DNA of 64,000 nucleotides from the NCBI GenBank assembly GCA_963706685.1, contig CAVPMY010000005.1, forward strand, positions 682,001-746,000, written 5' to 3'. Positions 43,043 to 50,541 of this stretch are shown here, one piece after another. This stretch comes from CADEEN01 sp963706685. Its GTDB lineage: Bacteria; Pseudomonadota; Gammaproteobacteria; Burkholderiales; Burkholderiaceae_C. The translations under genes and the position numbers were made by a program. Every line of letters starts with the position of its first letter. The first letter of the stretch is position 1. Under the pieces are notes generated by a model. It searched no databases, had not been told where the DNA came from, and was given only the letters and a program-made list of their open reading frames with translations.

Positions 43043-43198
43043 CTATCGCCCTGGTGTTGCCGCGGTGGCGCGCGCCTGTGGCGCCGGCGGCTCGCCCGCA
43101 TCCAGGCGCCCGGCCACGGCAGCGATCAGCGCCATGGCCAACGCCGCGCCGGCCAGCATGGCGGCAAGCGGGATCAGTGATCGCATCGTCGAACTCAT
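43043..43198 (-). CDS. Small single-span membrane protein, 51 residues
   Basis: Unrecognised. ATG at 43198 has AAGGGGAAG just upstream. The product begins SSTMRSL, has one hydrophobic helix (IPLAAMLAGAALAMALIAAV) at about residues 8-27 and a polar Pro/Ala tail ending ATPGR. It could be a small membrane or exported protein. It stands alone between the LuxR-type regulator and the polyol operon, on the same strand as both. Confidence 0.45.
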   Translation of the reverse strand: MSSTMRSLIPLAAMLAGAALAMALIAAVAGRLDAGEPPAPQARATAATPGR

Positions 43199-43301
43199 GT
43201 CTTCCCCTTGTCAACGACCAGGGCAAGTTTGCGCAGCAGACGGGTCGCGAACCAGGGCCCGGATACCCAGATTGCGCCCAGGCGCTACCTATTCTTCCGA
43301 C

Positions 43302-46016
43302 CTATTCTTCGTTCGGCAGCACGCCGGCCTCGACCAACAAGGCCGCCACATCGCCGCGCTTCTTGGCGCCCAGCTTGGCCAGCACGGTGGCGACGTGGTT
43401 CTCGACCGTGCGCCCGGATCGCGACAGGGCCTGGGCGATCTCCTGGTTGCTGGCGCCATGCGCCAGGTGCACGGCAATCTGCAACTCACGCGGCGTCAGG
43501 CCGAAACGGTTGGCGCGTGCGGCGGCGCGCGGCCCGGTCTTGATGCCCTTGATGCCACCGCTGGCGAGCTTGCGCGCGTGGCGGCGGGCGCGACCGGCAC
43601 AGGCCGCCGCGCCGATGCGGTCGAACAAGCTGATGGCCTGCGCCAGCGCATCCGGATGCTGTCGCGGGTCCATCAGCAGCAATGCATAGGCCTGATGCCG
43701 CGGCATGCCGCGCGCCTGCCAGGCGTCGGCCGCCGCGCTCAGATCGCCATCGAGTTCCAGCCGGCAGGGCGCGGCCATCTCAGCGTCCGACAACGCTCGC
43801 GGATCCTGCCCAGCACGCAGCAACCAGCACGCCAGTTCACCGCGGTCCCAGGGCGTGAGATCGGCGCAAGCCTGCAGCGCGTCGCGCACAACGCTGGCGC
43901 TGCTGTGATGGTCGCCGCGCAGCCAAGCCGCTTCGGCCAGGGCGAGTGCCAGCGGCACGATGCAGTCGGGCTCCTGCGACGCCAGCGCCGCGGCCCAGTG
44001 CGTTTGCAGCGCGCTCGCATCGGCGTCGGGGTCCTTCAACGTCGCCACCGTGGCGGCGACGGTGGCCACGGTCAGGTGCGTGGTCGACGACGACGACGCA
44101 GCCGAGGGCCTGGTCTGCAAAAGCTCGGACGCCAGGGCCAGCGCGTCGCCCAGCCGGCCTTGCATCAGGCGCACCTGCGCCAGCGTGCCGACAAGGCCGA
44201 CGACGTGCAGGTCCATGTCATGCGCACGCGCGAAGGCGATGCCGGGCACGATCAGCGCCTCGGCCTGCGCCAGCAGTCGGTTGCGCACGCTGGCTTCGCT
44301 GGCATTGCGATAGGCGCGCGAGGCGTGGTCTTGCAGGTTGTGTTCGAGTGCAATGGCCAGGCTCCGCTCGAGCAGTTCGAAGCCGCGCTGCTGACCCTCG
44401 TCAGCCAGCGCCGAGCCAATGTTGTTCAGCGCATGTGCGATCGTGCCCTGCTCGTTGAAGCGTTCCGCAAGCTCGATCGCGCGCTTGCCCCACGACTCCG
44501 CCAAGCGCCGCTGGTTGGTCAGCATGTGGCCGGCCGAGCGCATGCTGTAGGCCATCGCCAGGCCCGGCCCCGGCGCGATCGACTCGAGCGTGGCAATGGC
44601 GTCGTCGAGCCAGCGTTGCGCTTCGTCCAGGCGCCCGAGCGCACGGCACAGGCTCGACAGTCCGCGCTGGTTCAGACCCACCTGTTCGGTCTGGCCGAGG
44701 CGGCGGCGCAACGCCAATGCTTGCAGGCGCGCCGCGATCACGTCGTCGCCGACAGCCGAGCCGAGGCTGCATTCGTAGGCCCAGCGCTCCAGCAGGTCGG
44801 CACGCTGCTCGTCGCTGACATGGCGCGCATGGTCCAGCGCCACGCGATAGTGCGCGGCGGCCTCACGGTGCGCGCCCATCGCCGCGGCCTGCGCGGCGGC
44901 CGGCGGCGCGGTGGCGAGGACCGCGTCGCTGTCGTCAGCGTGCTGGGCGTGATAGGCCTTGCGGTCGACCAGATCGTCGGACTGCTGGCGCAGTTGCAGG
45001 TACAGGCGGGCGTGCATCTCGCGCCGGCGCAGCGGCGAAAGCGATGCCTCCACTGCGCGCCGCGCCAGCTCGTGGCGAAACGCCAGCCCGCGTTGCGCCC
45101 AGTGCAGCAGGCCGGCGTGCACGCATTCATCGACGCCTGGTGCCGCCTCACCGACCAGCGTCTTCACCAGTGCCAGCTCGATCGAGCCCGGCGCCAGGCT
45201 CGCCGCTTCCAGCACCGCGCGCGCTGCCACGCCGACACGCTGCGCGCGCGCCATCACGGCCGCGGCCACGGTCGGCGGCACGACACCCGCGCCCCGCGCG
45301 CCCTCGGCCGCCGCCAGCACCTCGGTCGCGAAAAACGGGTTGCCGCCGGTGATGGTGAGCAACTCCTTCGTGGCCTCCAGTGCGTAACCGGAGAGTGCGG
45401 CCAGCGCCTCCAGGCTCAGCGGCTGCAACTCGATGGCGTCGGTGTGGGCCGGCGGCAGATCGCCGATGACCTGCGTCAGCGGATGCTGCGCACCCGCTTC
45501 GTCGTCACGGTAGCTGAGCACCAGCAGCGCCGGCCAGGCATGGATGCGCCGACCGAGGTACTTCAGGAAATCGAGCGTCAGGTGGTCGGCCCAATGCACA
45601 TCTTCGAAGACCAGCACGTTGACGCGCGGCAGCCGATGCGGCGTTGCCAACGAGACGGCCGGCACGCCGAGCCAGCCGCCGATGGCCGCGAACAGATCCG
45701 ATGGCGCCGGCTGCGCCTGCACGAGCGAGGCCATTGCCGGCCCGAGTGCGTGTGCGATGTCGAGCACCGGACCCAGCGGCCGCGGCGTGAACAGGGCCTC
45801 GCAGCCGCCCCAGAAGACCTCGGCGCCGGCCCGCGCACGCGCCTGCGCCGCCCACTCGCGCAACAAGGTTGTCTTGCCGATGCCGGCCTCGCCCCGCAGC
45901 AGCACGGTTCGCCCGGACCCGGCGCGGCAGCGCTCGAACGAGGCATGCAACGCCGCGAGTGCGTTGTCACGTTCGATCAGGTGTGGCAGGCGGGAATCGT
46001 CAGGCGCAGCGGGCAT
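43302..46016 (-). CDS. LuxR-family regulator with N-terminal ATPase (LAL/MalT type)
   Basis: Intact 904-residue signal-transduction ATPase with helix-turn-helix output. The N-terminal domain has Walker A LRGEAGIGKTTLLREWAA near residue 45 and Walker B VLVFEDVHWADH near 140, then a sensor ITGGNPFFATEVLAAA. A long helical TPR-like middle (for example GLSSLCRALGRLDEAQRWLDD) may bind the inducer or partners. The C-terminal LuxR domain reads LTPRELQIAVHLAHGASNQE and SGRTVENHVATVLAKLG. Adjacent MFS transporter and polyol operon are possible targets; none can be proven from sequence. Confidence 0.9.
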   Translation of the reverse strand: MPAAPDDSRLPHLIERDNALAALHASFERCRAGSGRTVLLRGEAGIGKTTLLREWAAQARARAGAEVFWGGCEALFTPRPLGPVLDIAHALGPAMASLVQAQPAPSDLFAAIGGWLGVPAVSLATPHRLPRVNVLVFEDVHWADHLTLDFLKYLGRRIHAWPALLVLSYRDDEAGAQHPLTQVIGDLPPAHTDAIELQPLSLEALAALSGYALEATKELLTITGGNPFFATEVLAAAEGARGAGVVPPTVAAAVMARAQRVGVAARAVLEAASLAPGSIELALVKTLVGEAAPGVDECVHAGLLHWAQRGLAFRHELARRAVEASLSPLRRREMHARLYLQLRQQSDDLVDRKAYHAQHADDSDAVLATAPPAAAQAAAMGAHREAAAHYRVALDHARHVSDEQRADLLERWAYECSLGSAVGDDVIAARLQALALRRRLGQTEQVGLNQRGLSSLCRALGRLDEAQRWLDDAIATLESIAPGPGLAMAYSMRSAGHMLTNQRRLAESWGKRAIELAERFNEQGTIAHALNNIGSALADEGQQRGFELLERSLAIALEHNLQDHASRAYRNASEASVRNRLLAQAEALIVPGIAFARAHDMDLHVVGLVGTLAQVRLMQGRLGDALALASELLQTRPSAASSSSTTHLTVATVAATVATLKDPDADASALQTHWAAALASQEPDCIVPLALALAEAAWLRGDHHSSASVVRDALQACADLTPWDRGELACWLLRAGQDPRALSDAEMAAPCRLELDGDLSAAADAWQARGMPRHQAYALLLMDPRQHPDALAQAISLFDRIGAAACAGRARRHARKLASGGIKGIKTGPRAAARANRFGLTPRELQIAVHLAHGASNQEIAQALSRSGRTVENHVATVLAKLGAKKRGDVAALLVEAGVLPNEE

Positions 46017-46054
46017 CGGCGGTACAACGGACTGGCATCGAGGGCGAACTCAGT

Positions 46055-47258
46055 CTAGGGCAGCCTTGCAACAGCAGCGCCATCGACACGGCGCGCGTTG
46101 ATTGCCAGCGCCAGCGATGACAGCACGACGAGGGCCAGACCCCAACCCAACGAACTGGCCTGCGCCACGCCGCCCACCAGGGGCGGCCCGATGACCACGC
46201 CGACCCAGCCCAGCGACGACACGAGCGCGATGCCTGCGGCGGCACCCACACCCTCGATGCGTGACGCCGCGACAAACAGCAGCGGGATGACGTTGGCCAG
46301 GCCCAGGCCGACCAGGGCCACGCCGATCAGCGCCAGCGCCAGCGAGTCGGTGAGCAGGACGATGCTCATGGCCGAAGCCGACAACAGCGCGCTGGCGCGC
46401 AGCAAGCGGTCCGGCACCATGCGGCTGCGCAGCGCGTCGCCACCAAAACGGCCGGCCGCCATCGCCGCTGAAAAGCAGGTGAAGCCCAGTGCCGCGAGCG
46501 CTGGCGACGCAGCGCGCTCGCGCTGCAAGTACAGGGTCAACCAGTCGTAGATCGCACCCTCGGCGAGCAGGCCCAATACGGCGAGCACGCCCAGAGCGAT
46601 CAGCGTTCGACGCGCCGGGTTCGGCACGGTGCGCAGGCGGGCCGTGCCGCCCTCGCCGCCCTCGCTGCGCGATGCTTGAAGCGGCGACATCAGGGCCACG
46701 GCGGCCAGTGCCACCACGACGGCCACGACAGCAACGGTGCGCAGCTGCACCAGCGGCGCCACCTGTTGCTGCAGCCAGGCCGCGCACAGCGCCGAGCCGG
46801 CCATGCCGCCCAGGCTCCACATGCCGTGCATCACGCTCATCACCTTGCGCTGCAGAGCCGCTTCGAGGGTCGTGCCCTCGGTGTTGATCGCCACGTCGAA
46901 CAGGCCGACTGCGGCGCCCAGCACCACCATCACCGCCACGAGCAGCGCGAAACGATCGAACTGCAGCACAAGCGCAAGGGCGATCGCCATCGCGCAGGCC
47001 GCGGCCGCAGCCACGCGGCGCACGCCGAACGCGCCGATCCAGCGTCCGGCAAAGACCAGGCACAACACCGCGCCGACGGCCACCGCCAGCAGCGCAATCG
47101 ACAGGCCGCGGTCATCGAGCCGGTAGTGCTCACGGATCGACGGCACATGGACGCCGAACGCACCGATGGTGGCGCCGAAGACGAAGAAGGCGGCATGCAC
47201 CGCCTGGCGCGCACGGCGCAGGCTGGGCAGATCGGTTGCGCTCGGCGTGGGAGTCACA
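46055..47258 (-). CDS. MFS transporter
   Basis: About 400 residues, 12 membrane helices. The loop between helices 2 and 3 is GRWIGAFGVRRVAAA, a variant of the MFS signature, and VAINTEGTTLEAALQRKVMS follows helix 4, a pattern of the YbjJ-like subfamily. Start is probably GTG at 47258 (TPTPSATDLP), since codons upstream are not conserved-looking. It follows the LysR gene and precedes the LuxR-type regulator on one strand. Cargo is unknown. Confidence 0.8.
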
Positions 47259-47406
47259 TACCGATTGTCATCATCGGCAGGGCGTGCCGCTGCGGGCCGA
47301 CCTGCGCCGCGGCACAACCAGGTTCCGGATGACCTTGCCGCGGCTGCGATGGGCGCCGCCGAATGCTACGGCCTGCACAACCAGCACACGCCGCTTGCCG
47401 TTCTGA

Positions 47407-48336
47407 TCAGCAGTCGCCCGGCGCGATACGCTCGATCGTCTCGCGCAGCCAGCGCTCGGCCGCGTCGCGCTCGTGGCGACGGTGCCAGAGCATGCCGATC
47501 TCGAGCAGCGGCATCTCGAACGGCAGCGCCGTGACATGCAGTGCCTCGGCCGCGCCGCTGGCCTGCACGTAGCGGCGCGGCAGGACGCCGAGCAGGTCGG
47601 TCTGGCACAGCACCTGCACCGCCGCGGCGTACTGACCGAGCATCAGGGCAACGTGCCGCGTTCGCCCGAGCTGCGCCAGCTGTTCATCGACGAAGCCGTG
47701 CGGCCGGCCGGCGAAGCTGACCCGCACGTGCGAGCCGTCGCAATAGTCGTCCAGCGTCAGCGGCTCTTGCCCGGCCAACGGGTGGTCGCGGCGCATCGCG
47801 CAGACATAGTCGCACTGGTAGAGCATGTCGAGCACGGTTTCGCCCTGGCCGAGTGCCGCGGTCTGGGCTCGCGCCACATCGGGAAAAAACCCGATCGCCG
47901 CGTCGATGACGCCGCGTTCGAGCAGCGCGCGCGGATCACGCGTGGCCAGCGGATCGACCTGCAGCGACAGGCGCGAGTGCTCGAAGGCCGCCAACAGGCG
48001 CGGCAGGATGACAGCAGCTGTGGCGTCGGCCATGGCCAGGGCGAAGTGGCGCTCGTCATGCGCTGGATCGAATGCCTGCGGGTCGAACAGTTCGCGCAGG
48101 CCAGACATCGACTCGCGGATGGCCGGCCAGATCGCCACCGCATGCGGCGTCGGCGCGACGCCGGTCGAGCCGGGCACGAACAACTCTTCGCCGATGGTTT
48201 CGCGCAAGCGGCGCAGGGCGTTGCTCACTGCCGGCTGCGTCATCGCCAGCCGTTCGGCGGCGCGGGTGACGTTGCGCTCGACCATGACGACGTCGAAGAC
48301 GCGCAAAAGGTTCAGGTCCAGGGTGCGGAAGTTCAT
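47407..48336 (-). CDS. LysR-family regulator
   Basis: Intact 309-residue regulator of the NodD/NahR branch. The DNA-binding domain reads LDLNLLRVFDVVMVERNVTR and LAMTQPAVSNALRRLRE. The effector domain has DATAAVILPRLLAAFEH and YVCAMRRDHPLAGQEPLTL. It is transcribed away from the two small genes at 48562-49090 across 225 bases and reads toward the MFS gene, 148 bases away. Either could be its target. Confidence 0.9.
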   Translation of the reverse strand: MNFRTLDLNLLRVFDVVMVERNVTRAAERLAMTQPAVSNALRRLRETIGEELFVPGSTGVAPTPHAVAIWPAIRESMSGLRELFDPQAFDPAHDERHFALAMADATAAVILPRLLAAFEHSRLSLQVDPLATRDPRALLERGVIDAAIGFFPDVARAQTAALGQGETVLDMLYQCDYVCAMRRDHPLAGQEPLTLDDYCDGSHVRVSFAGRPHGFVDEQLAQLGRTRHVALMLGQYAAAVQVLCQTDLLGVLPRRYVQASGAAEALHVTALPFEMPLLEIGMLWHRRHERDAAERWLRETIERIAPGDC

Positions 48337-48561
48337 GCGTGCCTACAAGGCAAAAAAGGGCATCAAGGGCCCAAAGGGCCGCGGCCAGCAGCCGTTCGCC
48401 CCTTCCGGGGGCGGGGCCCTGGTTCCATTCGTGAAATTTTCAACCCGGTATTCGCGAACGTGATGCCCGGATTCCGAGCTGCAATTTCCCAAGCATAAGT
48501 GAAAACCCTAATCTTCCGGACATGGGCCAATCCGGCCTGCAGGGAAGAAAGGTCAAAAAAC

Positions 48562-48837
48562 ATGTCGACTCAAGCGCTTCCGGCCATGGTGCCGCTCCAG
48601 TTGTCACCGCCACTGGGCGCGCCAAGCCAACGCACAGCAACGCCCGCATCGCCGTACAAGCGGCAGACGCCGACGATCTGGCAGGCCCTTGGCCAATCGG
48701 TCTGGCGCGAGCTCGAAGAGATCGGCCGGCGTCGCGCGGCCCGTGAGCTGCTGCAACTGGCGCAGCGCCAGGAACTGTACGACCCCGCTCAAGCGCAACG
48801 GTTGCGCGATGCCAGCCGTTTCCTGACGAGCGATTGA
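48562..48837 (+). CDS. Small uncharacterised protein, 91 residues, first of a tandem pair
   Basis: Unrecognised. A Pro/Ala/Gln-rich N-terminus (residues 1-35) is followed by a helical region TIWQALGQSVWRELEEIGRR and LLQLAQRQELYDPAQAQRLR. AAAGG lies before the ATG. The second half shares the pattern LA-x4-L-x-DP-x2-A-x2-L-x2-A with the next gene. The 225-base upstream region is AT-richer than average (GTGAAAACCCTAATC near 48500) and may carry the promoter. Possibly a regulator-type small helical protein; no function is claimed. Confidence 0.6.
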   Translation: MSTQALPAMVPLQLSPPLGAPSQRTATPASPYKRQTPTIWQALGQSVWRELEEIGRRRAARELLQLAQRQELYDPAQAQRLRDASRFLTSD

Positions 48838-48847
48838 AGGACCCACC

Positions 48848-49090
48848 ATGCTAATGACTATGACAAGCCTTGCGCCCAGCAGCGCACTTTTTGCACTCAA
48901 CCGTTGGCGACAGGCGTGGCGCAACCGGCCCAAACCGACCGATGGCGCACGGCGCAGCGTGGCCGAGGATGCCGCGGCCGTGCGCGCGCTGGCCGAGACC
49001 TACCGACTGTCGGACCCGGGTTTTGCCAGCGACTTGTACGCCGCAGCCAACCAAAGCGAACTCGCCAGCGAGGCCGCCGCGCAGCGCTGA
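48848..49090 (+). CDS. Small uncharacterised protein, 80 residues, second of a tandem pair
   Basis: Unrecognised. It starts 10 bases after the previous stop with AAGGA upstream, so the two genes form an operon. The product has a basic segment NRWRQAWRNRPKPTDGARR, then AVRALAETYRLSDPGFASDL and YAAANQSELASEAAAQR, mostly helical. The second half resembles the C-terminal half of the preceding protein in spacing of L, A and the DP pair, suggesting duplication and divergence. Confidence 0.6.
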   Translation: MLMTMTSLAPSSALFALNRWRQAWRNRPKPTDGARRSVAEDAAAVRALAETYRLSDPGFASDLYAAANQSELASEAAAQR

Positions 49091-49210
49091 GCATCGCCGC
49101 CGGCGAGCCCTCGTCAGCAATCGGATCCACGATTTCGATCTGCGTGCCCGAGCGCCTGGGCGAGGTCCGGCGCGGGAGGCTCCAGCAGGCTCGCCGTCAG
49201 GGCGCGCCGC

Positions 49211-50026
49211 TCAGTCCCGGAACTGCGGCGACTGGTGTTGCTGCGCCGCCGCCATGGCGGTCATCAGGTCTTCGGACATCAGCATGGCCGCGTTCCACGT
49301 CGCCACCTGGTTCAAGCCGTCGGGCACCGTGTGGTCCCGGCTGTAGTTCAGCATCTGCTTGACGCCGCGGATGGCCAGCGGCGACTTGGCGGCGATCGCC
49401 GTGGCGATTTCGCGCACGCCGGCCTGCAACGCGTCGCGCGAGTCGAAGATGCGGTTGACCAGGCCAGTCGCCCGCGCCTCGGCCGCGTCAATCGCGCGCC
49501 CCGTGTAGGCCCACTCGCGCACCAGACCCTGCTGGCCGATCAGCTTGGGCAGGCGCTGCAAGGTGCCGACGTCGGCGACCATGCCGAGATCGATCTCCTT
49601 GACCACGAACTGCGCGTCGGCGGCGGCGTAGCGCATGTCGGCGCAACAGATCAAGTCGACGCCGCCGCCGACACAGGCCCCGTGCACGGCGGCCAGCACC
49701 GGCTTGCGGCAGCGCTCGAGGCTGCTCAGTGCGTCCTGCAGGTCGAGGATGACGCGGCGCAGCTTCTCGCGCGAGCGCCCGTCGCAGTCATCGTGAACCT
49801 GCGGCAGCAGGCCGGCCATCATCTGCAGATCGATGCCGGCGGTGAAATGTTTGCCCTGCCCCTCGAGGATGGCGACCCGCGCCTCGGCCGTTTCGTCCAC
49901 CCACTGGAAGGCGCGCCGGATGTCATGCCACATCGCCAGGTTCATGGCATTGGCCTTGTCGGGGCGGTTCAGGCGAACCAGCGCGATGTGCTTGTCGAGC
50001 GTGAGGGTCAGGGTTTCGAGGTTCAT
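49211..50026 (-). CDS. Delta3,5-delta2,4-dienoyl-CoA isomerase-like crotonase
   Basis: A 271-residue crotonase-fold enzyme that shifts double bonds of unsaturated fatty acyl-CoA. The oxyanion-hole segments are HFTAGIDLQMMAG and HGACVGGGVDLICCADMRY; VKEIDLGMVADVGTLQRLPK carries the acidic residues of the dienoyl-CoA isomerase (ECH1) branch rather than the hydratase Glu pair. ATG at 50026 begins NLETLTLTL. It stands alone on the minus strand. Substrate range is inferred from the subfamily. Confidence 0.85.
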   Translation of the reverse strand: MNLETLTLTLDKHIALVRLNRPDKANAMNLAMWHDIRRAFQWVDETAEARVAILEGQGKHFTAGIDLQMMAGLLPQVHDDCDGRSREKLRRVILDLQDALSSLERCRKPVLAAVHGACVGGGVDLICCADMRYAAADAQFVVKEIDLGMVADVGTLQRLPKLIGQQGLVREWAYTGRAIDAAEARATGLVNRIFDSRDALQAGVREIATAIAAKSPLAIRGVKQMLNYSRDHTVPDGLNQVATWNAAMLMSEDLMTAMAAAQQHQSPQFRD

Positions 50027-50541
50027 GCTGGATCTCAACTTGACGGGGGCATTCAGTATCAAGGCCATGAGCGCAAGGTCCAAGGCCCGGCGAGTGTGCA
50101 ATCGCGCAGACTGTCATCGCGCAGCAATCCCGCACGATCTGTCGGCGTCGTGACCTTCGTTCTAATATCCGCGACCCACCCGCCTCCGCCAGCCACCACA
50201 CCATGCTCAGCGTGAACCATCGTGCAATGCACCTGAACGCGCGTGCAGAGCAGGCGCCGTTCGAAGCGGAAGGCGGCGCCGACACAGCAGCGCATGGCCA
50301 TGGCCAAGATCACGCCGATCTCGGTCACCGCGCCGACCAGAATCACGGTTGATGCAAGCTGCCGCCGTGCTCGTCCTGGCGCGCGCGTCGCAACACGAAA
50401 CCCGGTACTCGAGATTGTCCCGTTGATGACCAACACCATGCACCACATCGCGCGCCGGCCCGGCGTGGTGTCCAACCTCCACCACGGCACGGGCCTCGAC
50501 GCGGTGGCGCCCTTCATCGAGCAGCGTGGGTTGCTCCGGCC
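50027..50541. other. Gap without a convincing gene
   Basis: Between the dienoyl-CoA isomerase start and the sensor kinase start. Both neighbours are transcribed outward, so it should hold two promoters; TTCTAATATCC at about 50158-50168 is the most AT-rich spot. Open frames exist on both strands, but none has a ribosome site, conserved-looking sequence or normal codon pattern. I see no hairpin with a T tract, tRNA or riboswitch-like structure. Confidence 0.5.

Noticed and set aside
43065..46058. Open frame of 997 codons on the plus strand
   Set aside because: Antisense to the LuxR-type ATPase regulator; its Arg/Gln-rich product has no recognisable motif.
48355..48425. GC hairpin GGCCC-AAA-GGGCC as a terminator
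   Set aside because: It lies upstream of both divergent genes, where no transcript should end, and has no T tract.
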